Shown piece by piece: positions 1 to 8,153 of a DNA stretch of 64,000 nt. Where the stretch lies: positions 248,001-312,000 of the forward strand of contig CALUEU010000002.1 in NCBI GenBank assembly GCA_944319735.1, given 5' to 3'. The DNA is from an uncultured Methanomassiliicoccus sp. GTDB lineage: Archaea > Thermoplasmatota > Thermoplasmata > Methanomassiliicoccales > Methanomassiliicoccaceae. A program made the position numbers and the translations under genes. The notes beneath the pieces are model-generated. The model did no database searches and was not told the DNA's origin. It worked only from the letters and a program-made list of their open reading frames with translations. Position 1 is the stretch's first letter, and each line of letters begins with the position of its first letter.

Positions 1-1262
1 CGCTGGGTGAGTTCAGATTTGCTGATTTTAACTCTTGCAATTCCAGTCTCAATTGCTTTCATACCAACAGCAACTGCTTCTCTGGGGAATACTTCCCAAT
101 CATCCATTGACGGAACAATGTAGGATTCGCTGAGGCCTTTGTCTTCAGCTGTCTTAGCGATCTCAAGAGCAGCAGCAATGCACATCTCGTCTGTGATTGT
201 CTTAGCCCTGACATCAAGAGCTCCTCTGAAGATACCAGGGAATCCAAGAGAGTTGTTAACTTGGTTAGGGAAGTCAGAACGTCCAGTTGCAATTACCCTT
301 GCTCCTCCTTCTTCAGCTTCCCAAGGCCATATTTCTGGAATTGGATTTGCTGTAGCAAATACAATTGCATCGTCTGCCATTCCTTGAACCCATTCTTTCT
401 TGATAACACCTGGTCCAGGTCTAGAAGCAGCTACTACAATATCTGCTCCCTTCATTGCAGCCTCAATATCTCCGACTACATTTTCAGCATTGGAGTTCTC
501 ACACATGAACCATTTCTCAGCATGAGAGTTCTTGATATCTTCTCTGCCCTTGTGAAGAGTTCCTTTGCTGTCTACCATGACTATGTTTTTGATGTTGAAA
601 CCAGCTTCAACCATAATACGGGCAATTGCAATATTGGCAGCTCCAGCACCTATCATGGCAACTTTTGATTCAGAGATCTTCTTTCCAACTACTTTATGAG
701 CGTTAATTGCACCTGCTGTAACTATAGTAGCAGTTCCCTGCTGATCATCATGCCATACAGGAATATCCATTTCATTTCTTAGTCTGTCAAGGATCTCAAA
801 GCACTTGGGGTTCTCAATATCCTCCAAGTTAATTCCACCGAACGAAGGTCCCAGGGCTTTTACGATGCTGATTATTTCTTCAGTATCTGTTGTATCCAAA
901 CAGATAGGAACTGCATCTACTCCTCCTAGATATTTGAATAATAATGCCTTACCTTCCATAACTGGAAGAGCTGCTTTAGGTCCGATGTTTCCTAATCCTA
1001 AAACCCTTGTACCATCAGACACTACGGCAATCATATTGCCTTTAGAAGTATGCTCATACACTTTATCTGGATTTGCATGGATGTCTTTACAAGGTTCTGC
1101 AACACCAGGTGTGTACCAAACTGCAAAGTCGTTAAAACTGTGAACAGGGCACTTTGCAGTTACCTCGATCTTACCTTCATAATACGGATGATATTTCATG
1201 GCAAGTTTTGCCGGTTCATATGCTTTCTTCAGCATTTCTTCTTGATCCTTTTTATCGACCAT
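1..1262 (-). CDS. maeB: NAD(P)-dependent malic enzyme (3' end cut by window edge)
   Basis: Oxidative decarboxylation of malate to pyruvate with reduction of NAD(P); cytosolic, anaplerotic. About 420 residues are visible from the ATG at 1262, and the C-terminus runs off the left edge. Family motifs seen: YTPGVAEPC near residue 50, the VSDGTRVLGLGNIGP block, the metal-binding segment VPVWHDDQQGT-like (here IPVWHDDQQGTAT), a Rossmann GAGAANIA motif, and ATANPIPEIWP. The length fits the short bacterial/archaeal malic enzyme. It is divergent from the radical SAM gene and has its own TATA-like element. The whole visible frame is open. NAD versus NADP preference cannot be read from sequence. Confidence 0.93.
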   Translation of the reverse strand, partial: MVDKKDQEEMLKKAYEPAKLAMKYHPYYEGKIEVTAKCPVHSFNDFAVWYTPGVAEPCKDIHANPDKVYEHTSKGNMIAVVSDGTRVLGLGNIGPKAALPVMEGKALLFKYLGGVDAVPICLDTTDTEEIISIVKALGPSFGGINLEDIENPKCFEILDRLRNEMDIPVWHDDQQGTATIVTAGAINAHKVVGKKISESKVAMIGAGAANIAIARIMVEAGFNIKNIVMVDSKGTLHKGREDIKNSHAEKWFMCENSNAENVVGDIEAAMKGADIVVAASRPGPGVIKKEWVQGMADDAIVFATANPIPEIWPWEAEEGGARVIATGRSDFPNQVNNSLGFPGIFRGALDVRAKTITDEMCIAAALEIAKTAEDKGLSESYIVPSMDDWEVFPREAVAVGMKAIETGIARVKISKSELTQ

Positions 1263-1298
1263 AACAACAGTCTCCCAAAATGTTAATTTAGTTGAGGC

Positions 1299-1317
1299 AA
1301 ACCCTGTCACCGGGTTT
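1299..1317. promoter_or_regulatory. inverted repeat in the malic enzyme/radical SAM intergenic region
   Basis: AAACCC and GGGTTT arms (1299-1304, 1312-1317) around a 7-nt spacer. They lie between the minus-strand TATA-like AAATTTAAAC (about 1315-1325) and the malic enzyme start. It could be an operator or leader hairpin; no regulator is identified. Confidence 0.3.
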
Positions 1318-1338
1318 AAATTTAGGCCTAAGACCACA

Positions 1339-1352
1339 AAACATTATATAAG
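1339..1352 (+). promoter_or_regulatory. TATA-box promoter for the radical SAM gene
   Basis: ACATTATATAAG lies about 60 nt upstream of the ATG at 1405, giving a short 5' leader in which GTGAGG (1393-1398) can act as a Shine-Dalgarno. Confidence 0.5.
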
Positions 1353-1404
1353 AGCTTCGTAGCTGACATTACGAATCTCGTAGATAATAAGAGTGAGGAC
1401 CTTC

Positions 1405-3006
1405 ATGAAAGTAACCATATTAGACGGATACATCGATGAACCTGCATGTCTCGGAGTTCCACCATTTATTTCTCCACAGGTTAGAGCAGCTGCAGGTGCT
1501 GCAATATCTGCCGGTGCTGATGTTGAATACATTACAATAGATAAAATCAGAAAAAATGAAGTTGAATTAAATTCAGATGTAACATTATTTATGTCTGGAA
1601 ATGCTGTTCCAGGAAAGTATCTGAGGGCTATGCCTGCTTCAAAAAAAGAAGTATTAGAGATAAGCCTCAGTATCCCTGGCATATCAATACTCGGAGGTCC
1701 TGCAACCCTAGATGCAGAAATGTGTTCCTCTTTTGATTACTCATCAAAGAATGACCCAGCTGTTTCATTGAATGAAATTTTAAAAAGAGAAGAAGTTTCT
1801 CAAAGATGGAGAACATTAGAAGAATGGAATGAATGGCAAATTAAGGGAGCGTATATTGTAAAAGACCATCCTGATTTTCCTGATCCTTTAATAGCTGAAG
1901 TAGAATCTTACAGAGGATGTGTCAGATACAAGTCTGGTGGCTGTTCATTTTGCATCGAACCATTAAAAGGAAAACCTTTGTTTAGACAGCCATCTGACAT
2001 AATAAAAGAATGCGCTAAACTAACAGAATATGGTGTTCATAATTTTCGAATAGGTGGCCAAAGCTGTATAATTTCATATATGGCAGATCTAAATAGTGGT
2101 GATCCTCCTAGGCCTAACCCAGATGCAGTAAAAGAATTGTTTTCTGGACTTAGTAAATTAAATCCAAAAGTACTACACGTCGACAATGCTAATCCAGCAG
2201 TTATATCAACATATCCAGAAGAATCAAGAAAGATTATCAAAACTCTGGTAACTTACTGTACTTCTGGAAACGTTTTAGCATTAGGTTTAGAAAGTTCAGA
2301 TCCACAAGTAATAAGCGCTAACAATCTCAATTCATCAGCAGAACAGACATTAGAAGCTATAAAAATTATAAATGAAGAAGGTTCAGACATAGGAAATAAT
2401 GGTGTTTCAAAATTACTCCCTGGACTTAATTTTATAAGTGGTCTAGATGGTGAAAATAAAAATACTAATGAATTAAATATAAATTTATTAAATGACATAC
2501 TAAATAATAATTTATTATTAAGAAGAATTAATCTTCGACAAGTTATACCATTACGAAAAGAATATAAAAAATCAGATAAGCATTCCTTTATTAAATTCAA
2601 GGAAAGAGTAAGAGAAGATATAGATCAACCTATGCTGAAGAAGATGTTTCCCGAAGGACGCATTTTAAAAGATGTTTATGTAGAATTACATGATGGAAAT
2701 CTCACATTCGGTAGACAAATAGGATCTTATCCCATTCTAATTTGTATACCTTATAAAACAGAACTCAATAGATTTACAGATGTAGCAGTTGTAGATTGGG
2801 GATATAGAAGTATAACTGCAGTAGAGTTTCCTTTGAGAATTAACGAATGTTCTATAAAAGCATTAGAATCACTTCCGGGATGCGGACGTAAAAGAGCTGC
2901 AAAAATTTTCATATCTAGACCTTTGTCGAATCTCGAAGCTTTATCAAAAATAATTGATGATGTAAATGTCGTTGAACGAATAAAGGATATTATTGTTTTT
3001 GAATAA
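1405..3006 (+). CDS. archaeal radical SAM protein with C-terminal helix-hairpin-helix
   Basis: The 533-residue product has a radical SAM [4Fe-4S] motif with cysteines at about 172, 180 and 183 ([13 protein letters not shown]), a spaced variant of CX3CX2C typical of a conserved archaeal radical SAM family. The N-terminal [13 protein letters not shown] block is a hallmark of that family. The last 60 residues carry an HhH-like [15 protein letters not shown], suggesting nucleic-acid contact. The ATG at 1405 is preferred over the in-frame GTG at 1393 because GTGAGG then serves as ribosome-binding site and MKVTILDG is the usual start. Substrate unknown. Confidence 0.85.
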   Translation: MKVTILDGYIDEPACLGVPPFISPQVRAAAGAAISAGADVEYITIDKIRKNEVELNSDVTLFMSGNAVPGKYLRAMPASKKEVLEISLSIPGISILGGPATLDAEMCSSFDYSSKNDPAVSLNEILKREEVSQRWRTLEEWNEWQIKGAYIVKDHPDFPDPLIAEVESYRGCVRYKSGGCSFCIEPLKGKPLFRQPSDIIKECAKLTEYGVHNFRIGGQSCIISYMADLNSGDPPRPNPDAVKELFSGLSKLNPKVLHVDNANPAVISTYPEESRKIIKTLVTYCTSGNVLALGLESSDPQVISANNLNSSAEQTLEAIKIINEEGSDIGNNGVSKLLPGLNFISGLDGENKNTNELNINLLNDILNNNLLLRRINLRQVIPLRKEYKKSDKHSFIKFKERVREDIDQPMLKKMFPEGRILKDVYVELHDGNLTFGRQIGSYPILICIPYKTELNRFTDVAVVDWGYRSITAVEFPLRINECSIKALESLPGCGRKRAAKIFISRPLSNLEALSKIIDDVNVVERIKDIIVFE

Positions 3007-3014
3007 AGAGGGAG

Positions 3015-3034
3015 ACCCCTTCATTTCCACTGCA
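3015..3034 (-). promoter_or_regulatory. origin recognition box, left copy
   Basis: On the minus strand this reads TGCAGTGGAAATGAAGGGGT. It matches the archaeal ORB pattern: a CAGTGGAAA core followed by a G-string. It differs from the right copy at one base, and the similarity extends upstream (GAAAATT before both). Confidence 0.88.
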
Positions 3035-3288
3035 GAATTTTCATTATTTTTGTGCGTTCGTCTTAAGTTTTCTAATTTTATAAAAAATATTTTCTTCTAT
3101 TTTTTCTCTTCTCTTCTTTACATTATAATATAATATATTAGTAGATTCTTTTTCTATATTTATTATAACATTCTAAATTTTTTTCTACTAGAAATTCTTA
3201 ACGGCGTTTAACATCTTTTATTAACTGCTATAGTGGTTTGTTTACCTAATCTTATAAGAATTAAAGTAAGCATATAATGGAGAAAATT

Positions 3289-3308
3289 TGCAGTGGAAAT
3301 AAAGGGGT
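3289..3308 (+). promoter_or_regulatory. origin recognition box, right copy
   Basis: TGCAGTGGAAATAAAGGGGT, followed by a further G run to 3313. It is inverted relative to the left copy, with 254 bp between them. The G-string is the element contacted by the Orc1/Cdc6 winged helix in characterised archaeal ORBs. Confidence 0.88.
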
Positions 3309-3575
3309 GGGGGTATTACAAGATATTAACTGTTAATTTTTAGTGTTATTTTATAGGGCTCTACTATCAGCGCATAAATCAAATACCAAAAGCACTCTCC
3401 CTTTCCATATAAGACACCTTTATTTCTTATGCAGAAACAAGTCAGCAGAACAACATTATAGGGACTTATTCTGTTGGATAGTAAAGTGTAGTCTTTTCAA
3501 TAAGGTGGGCTTCTTTATCAGCTGATACAAAGGTGTAACGGCTGCAGAATGTTGGCCCTCTAAAGGGGTATTGAG

Positions 3576-4817
3576 ATGGATAACAGCAGCGGCAACATCT
3601 TTGATAAATACATGAATTCAAAACAGATATTCAAAAGAGATCGCGAAATATTAAGACCATCTTATATTCCTGATGAACTTCCTCATCGTAAGGATCAGAT
3701 AAATCAGTTGGCTTCTATTTTAGTTACTGCTTTAAGAGGAGATAGACCTTCTAACGTTCTTATTTTTGGCAAAACAGGTACTGGTAAAACAGCTTCTGTG
3801 AAATACCTTGGAAAAGAAATACTGAAAGCTGATGAGTTCAACCGTGTCAATTATCTTTACATGAATTGCGAAGTGGTTGATACTCAATATGGTGTTCTCC
3901 AGAATATAGGAAATATGGTTATTGACAAGTTTGAAGAACGTATTCCATTTACTGGCTGGAGTACAGAACGTGTATACAATATTCTTAGAGAGAAAATAGA
4001 TGAGCTCAATCGTGTTGTCATTATAGTTTTAGATGAAATAGATAAATTGGTTTACAAATCAAGTGACGATGTTCTTTATAATCTTTCTAGAATAAACGAT
4101 GACCTTGAAAGGTCAAAAGTTTCCTTAATAGGAATTTCTAATGATCTTAAATTTACTGAGTTTCTTGATCCTAGAGTTCGTAGCAGATTAGGTGAAGAAA
4201 AAATGGTTTTTTCACCATATAACGCAGAACAGCTTCGTGATATTCTTGATCAGCGTTCTAAACTTGCATTCTATCCTGATGTTATAGATCCTGGTGTACC
4301 TCCTTTGTGTTCAGCCTTAGCTGCTCAAGAACATGGTGATGCTCGTAGAGCATTAGATCTGTTAAGGGTAGCTGCAGAAATAGCTGAACGTAACGGCGAT
4401 GATAAAGTCACCGAAGCCCATGTCTATAAAGCTAAAAACAAGATTGAATTAGATTGTGTTACTGAAGCTATCAAAACTCTTCCTACTCAGTCTAAGTTAG
4501 TTCTAATGAGTATCATAATAAATGAAGAAAGAGGAAACGGTAAACTTACTACAGGAGAATTATACGAAACTTACCGCGACATCTCTCAATTTATAGATAT
4601 GCAGATTCTCACTCAGCGTAGAGTCACAGATTTAGTTTCAGAGCTAGATATGATGGGAATTGTACATGCAAGAGTAAAATCATTCGGACGCGGCGGTCGC
4701 ACTAAAGAGATAGATCTATCTGTTCCCATAAACGAAACTAAAAAGATACTCGAAGAAGATGAGTTGTTACATTCACTTAAAAATTATCGCCCGAAGAATC
4801 AAACAACTCTTATCTAA
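3576..4817 (+). CDS. cdc6: Orc1/Cdc6 replication initiator
   Basis: AAA+ origin-binding protein that recognises ORB elements and recruits the MCM helicase. The 413-residue length is normal. Walker A is GKTGTGKT (65-72) and Walker B is VIIVLDEID (about 148-156). Sensor 1 (GISNDLKF) and sensor 2 (GDARRALDLLR) are followed by a C-terminal winged-helix region (about 300-400). The ATG has an upstream AGGGGT. It is convergent with the signal peptidase gene, with 1 bp between stops. Its position next to an ORB pair supports an Orc1-type initiator acting at this origin. Confidence 0.97.
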   Translation: MDNSSGNIFDKYMNSKQIFKRDREILRPSYIPDELPHRKDQINQLASILVTALRGDRPSNVLIFGKTGTGKTASVKYLGKEILKADEFNRVNYLYMNCEVVDTQYGVLQNIGNMVIDKFEERIPFTGWSTERVYNILREKIDELNRVVIIVLDEIDKLVYKSSDDVLYNLSRINDDLERSKVSLIGISNDLKFTEFLDPRVRSRLGEEKMVFSPYNAEQLRDILDQRSKLAFYPDVIDPGVPPLCSALAAQEHGDARRALDLLRVAAEIAERNGDDKVTEAHVYKAKNKIELDCVTEAIKTLPTQSKLVLMSIIINEERGNGKLTTGELYETYRDISQFIDMQILTQRRVTDLVSELDMMGIVHARVKSFGRGGRTKEIDLSVPINETKKILEEDELLHSLKNYRPKNQTTLI

Positions 4818-4818
4818 T

Positions 4819-5613
4819 CTATTTCTTCTTCTTGTAATTGATAATTTCATTCAGCCCTACTGGTACTCCTATGATTAATATCAAGGCAATAATAAAATCA
4901 ATCTTACTGTTCTGAGGTATATCACTGAGACTATGGCCATTTGCTATAAGATTCACAATCCCAAACCATGGTAATTCCCCTCTTGCTTTTCCAGTTATAT
5001 CTTTTTCTTCTACAAGGTCTGATATTCCTGAGTTTTGATCTACTCTAGAATTTCCATCACCCATTGTAATTATTCCACCATGTGGATTAGAACCCATATC
5101 AAATAAAATATTTTTCAAATTTATTATTATTTCTCCGCTATTTGTGTAAGGGACATTTTTTATCTTAATCTCATTTTTAATGTTTGAATAAGAATGGCCG
5201 CCATCAGCTTCCCATAAGTTTTCATCTATATCTTTTAATGAAGGGGCACTAAAAGTATTTGTCAATTCATCATACTCTAATTTTATTATAGCTCTATGTA
5301 TTATTGATTTATTTAAATATTCTGAATTATAGATAATTACATCGCCATAACCGCTGTATGTCTTATGTCCTGTAGATAGTCCTTCAACATATGTTGTAAT
5401 ATCTTCAAATGAATTTGTTTTTTTGATAATTACAATGTCTCCAGTGTCGATAGTGCCTATGGAGCTTTCTTCTCCATGCTGCATACTTTCAGAATCTACA
5501 ACTACTAAAGGCGGCCAAATTCCACTGTATGCAAACAAAGCTACGAATACAATTGCAATTGCAACTGGAATGGCTATTATTGCCTTTAGGGTAGACTTGT
5601 ACTCTTTATCCAC
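4819..5613 (-). CDS. sec11: signal peptidase I, archaeal/ER (Sec11) type
   Basis: Membrane serine protease that removes signal peptides. An N-terminal transmembrane segment (about 10-30) precedes the catalytic SESM motif (Ser43). His106 in SIIHRAI replaces the bacterial lysine, as in the archaeal/eukaryotic Ser-His type. The GDGNSRVD segment supplies the conserved Asp region. A second hydrophobic helix lies near the C-terminus, before a Lys-rich tail. At 264 residues it is longer than minimal archaeal enzymes because of an insert between the Ser and His boxes. The stop is TAG, followed two codons later by in-frame TAA. Confidence 0.9.
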   Translation of the reverse strand: MDKEYKSTLKAIIAIPVAIAIVFVALFAYSGIWPPLVVVDSESMQHGEESSIGTIDTGDIVIIKKTNSFEDITTYVEGLSTGHKTYSGYGDVIIYNSEYLNKSIIHRAIIKLEYDELTNTFSAPSLKDIDENLWEADGGHSYSNIKNEIKIKNVPYTNSGEIIINLKNILFDMGSNPHGGIITMGDGNSRVDQNSGISDLVEEKDITGKARGELPWFGIVNLIANGHSLSDIPQNSKIDFIIALILIIGVPVGLNEIINYKKKK

Positions 5614-5712
5614 TTTAACTTTATCATATATTCATTAGAAAAAACTATGTTGATCTTTTGAGTAGAATGCTCTAGTAATAAGGTAGATAAGTTATGATTT
5701 CAATAACTGTTT

Positions 5713-6168
5713 ATGACGTCTCGTCCTGACAATGATACTTATTTCATGAATATGGCAAAATTGTCTGCCACAAGATCCACATGTCTCCGGCGCAGTGTGG
5801 GAGCAGTTATTGTAAAAGAAAAAAGAATCCTTACTACTGGCTATAATGGGGCTCCAAGAGGACTTAAACATTGTGAGGAAACTGGATGTGTCAGGCTAGA
5901 AAAACATATAGAGTCAGGTACGCGTCATGAGTTATGCAGGGGAGTACATGCTGAACAAAATGCTGTAATTCAAGCAGCTTATTTTGGAGTCAGTGTTAAG
6001 GATGCTTCAATTTACATTACGAATTTTCCATGTGTGCTCTGTGCCAAAATTCTCATAAATGCGGGAATAAAAGAAGTTGTTTATCTCGATGATTATGTTG
6101 ATGTATTATCTAGGGAAATTCTTGAAGAGAGCAATGTAATCGTAAGGAGATATGTTGAGAACAAATGA
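5713..6168 (+). CDS. deoxycytidylate (dCMP) deaminase family protein
   Basis: Zinc-dependent deaminase converting dCMP to dUMP for thymidylate synthesis. The 151-residue product shows the catalytic zinc motif HAE (His79, Glu81) and PCVLC (Cys107, Cys110). It also has the GYNGAPRG and CEETGC segments typical of dCMP deaminases (ComEB-like) rather than cytidine deaminases. It is divergent from the signal peptidase. Allosteric dCTP control is known in the family but not demonstrable here. Confidence 0.92.
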   Translation: MTSRPDNDTYFMNMAKLSATRSTCLRRSVGAVIVKEKRILTTGYNGAPRGLKHCEETGCVRLEKHIESGTRHELCRGVHAEQNAVIQAAYFGVSVKDASIYITNFPCVLCAKILINAGIKEVVYLDDYVDVLSREILEESNVIVRRYVENK

Positions 6169-6261
6169 TTAAAGTGTCATTTACTGCATTTCACACAAAA
6201 CCACTTTCTATTTTTAGAGATTAGTCATAATATTCATATGACATAAAGTCATCAACGTAGT

Positions 6262-7641
6262 ATGTTATGTACAGAATGCGTGATGGATATATACGACAAC
6301 TCAAATTTCTGTTCTTATTGTGGACATCGCATCAACGGTGTTAATTCTTTATCTAAGCTCATCATTGTGAAAAACAGATACTAAAGTAATCAATATTTTA
6401 ATAAATCAGTAAATATCTGGATTGCAACAGCATTCTTTGTTTCTGTTTGTTTTCTTCTGATTTTTTCCAGTTATAATGAATCATCATTTAATCATAACAC
6501 AAATGAATATGAATTAAGTCCTAATGATTACGATGCAGATCCGATTGTATATCTACCTACAGCTAGCTATGTTTTTGTAGACAATCCTCCAAGTAAAACG
6601 GCTACAGTATCAGCCTCAGGTGATTTTGTTACTGGTGATCTTTCTGTAAGTTTTGATGATAAAGATAAGATGGTTGTAACACTATATGATTCGGTAGCTT
6701 CTGAATATCAATACTTTTACTGGACATTTACAGATCTTCATCACACATTTCAAACAACTTCTTATTTTTCTTTTAATATCTATGAAGGCAAAACACTGTT
6801 AAAGACAGAACCTGTCCTAATCTGGAATTCACCAACGGCTGGAGAATATGAAATAAAAGTTAGCTGCTACAATGATATAAACGGCAGTCATTCATACTAT
6901 TCTGGAAATGTCTTGTATGATGATTATATCACAGAATACTATGTTTGGTCGTACCATAATCAAAATTATTTTATGGACATTGAATATATGTTCTCTGAAT
7001 ACTTGCAATATACTCCATTATTCAGATCACCAAATGAACTGAGAGCAGGTAGCGATCATTATAGAATGGCAGATTTTTGTATCATCAATGATACAATAAA
7101 TGATATTGCGGATAATTTAAAAGCACTCTATTGCAAAAGTTATGGAACTGAAGTATCATTATCTGATCAGAAATTTGCAGATTTTATCTTAGCGTTTGTA
7201 AACATCTGCTATACATATCCGCCTAATTCAAACATGCCAGATTATTATGAATATGGTCAGATTGAATATTGGGCCTACCCAATGGAAACAATCTATCATA
7301 CTATGGGTGACTGTGAAGACACCGCTATTCTATGTTCAAATTTGTTTAAAGCCTGTGGTTTTGATTCTGCAATTATAGTCCTTCCTGGGCATGCTATATC
7401 CGCTGTTTCACTTGATAATTTTACAGAATCATATGTGAATCCTTCCTGTAGAGTATCTCCATTTTACCAGATAGTAAATGATAAAACATATTATGGATGT
7501 GAAACAACTCTTGTGGATAGTTCATATGGAGTTGGATACATATCTTCTTCATATGTAATTGATGAATATGAAATTCTTCAGAGTGAAGAGCTTCTTAAGG
7601 GAAATTATAGATTTTATCCTTTAAGCTTTCTTAATGAGTAA
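6262..7641 (+). pseudogene. zinc-ribbon / membrane / transglutaminase-like protein interrupted by one in-frame TAA
   Basis: From ATG 6262 the frame encodes a 40-residue zinc ribbon (CTEC...CSYC) and stops at TAA 6382-6384. The same frame then continues without interruption to 7641. It encodes a transmembrane segment (6409-6470, WIATAFFVSVCFLLIF), a secreted beta-type region and a transglutaminase-like catalytic domain with GDCED (Cys codon 7312-7314) and PGHAIS. No ATG, GTG or TTG occurs in frame between the TAA and 6670, so a separate start would lose the membrane anchor. One nonsense codon in an otherwise intact gene fits a recent pseudogene, a readthrough case or a sequencing error. Confidence 0.75.
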
Positions 7642-7685
7642 AATCACATTTGTTTAAAATTCAGATCATATTTTTGGCGTTGAGA

Positions 7686-7710
7686 ATCATATCTAATCTA
7701 TTGATATGAT
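7686..7710. promoter_or_regulatory. inverted repeat upstream of the ATP synthase promoter
   Basis: ATCATATC and GATATGAT arms of 8 bp around a 9-nt spacer, about 50 bp upstream of the ATP synthase TATA box and just after the preceding gene. Terminator or operator; undecided. Confidence 0.35.
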
Positions 7711-7757
7711 CCCATAAACCATATTTTTCGTTAAATAATGAATACAGTATCAGGAAG

Positions 7758-7769
7758 TTTTTATATACG
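7758..7769 (+). promoter_or_regulatory. TATA-box promoter of the ATP synthase operon
   Basis: TTTTTATATACG lies about 40 nt upstream of the GTG start at 7809. The expected transcription start is near 7790, followed by a GGAG ribosome-binding site at about 7797. Confidence 0.6.
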
Positions 7770-7808
7770 TTAATCCGATTCCCAAAGAAAATCACCGGAG
7801 AGAGACCC

Positions 7809-8153
7809 GTGGGTAAATCTGAAACACTTCTCCAGGTTAAAGATGCCGAGTCTAAGGCTAAGCAGACAATTGAGCAGGCTAGAACTAAAGAGAAAGAGAT
7901 TCTTTCCTCTGCACGTAAAGAAGCTGTAGAAAAGATACAGCAGGCAGAGAAAGACCTTAGATCTAAGTCCGCTTCAGAGTTAGCAAGCCAGAAGGCTTCG
8001 TTGGCATCTCAAAAAGAAGGGCTTTTGCAGAAAGGGAATGACGATGCAGCAGCATTAGAATCAGCGGCTGTAAAGAAAATCCCTCAAGCAAAAATGATGA
8101 TCAAGCAACAATTCGAGAGGACATTCGATGCTGCTACCGGAATCAATGAGTAA
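7809..8153 (+). CDS. ahaH: A-type ATP synthase subunit H (peripheral stalk)
   Basis: A 114-residue, almost entirely helical, Lys/Glu/Ala-rich protein with a right-handed coiled-coil pattern (about 10-100), typical of the stalk subunit that pairs with E to link the A1 head to subunit I. GTG start with an upstream GGAG. First gene of the operon, overlapping the next gene by 8 nt. Assigned by position and composition more than by motifs. Confidence 0.85.
   Translation: MGKSETLLQVKDAESKAKQTIEQARTKEKEILSSARKEAVEKIQQAEKDLRSKSASELASQKASLASQKEGLLQKGNDDAAALESAAVKKIPQAKMMIKQQFERTFDAATGINE

Larger units (their letters stand above)
3007..3575. other. putative chromosomal replication origin (oriC)
   Basis: This 569-bp gene-free stretch lies immediately upstream of cdc6/orc1. 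It holds two near-identical 20-bp ORB-like elements in inverted orientation (3015-3034 and 3289-3308). They flank about 250 bp of extremely AT-rich DNA with long T and A runs (3035-3200), as expected of a duplex-unwinding element. Archaeal origins commonly sit beside the initiator gene with inverted ORBs facing an AT-rich core. The 3310-3575 part contains no convincing gene. Confidence 0.85.

Noticed and set aside
3343-3525. 60-codon open frame between the right ORB and cdc6
   Set aside because: Lacks a ribosome-binding site, has no recognisable pattern and lies in the origin region; likely chance.
3541-3570. Possible third ORB just before cdc6 (TGCAG ... AAAGGGGT)
   Set aside because: The two halves are 7 bp too far apart and the GTGGAAA core is missing; AGGGGT is better explained as the cdc6 ribosome-binding site.
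6382-6384. Pyrrolysine codon explanation for the interrupted transglutaminase gene
   Set aside because: The interrupting codon is TAA, not TAG, so amber decoding cannot account for it.
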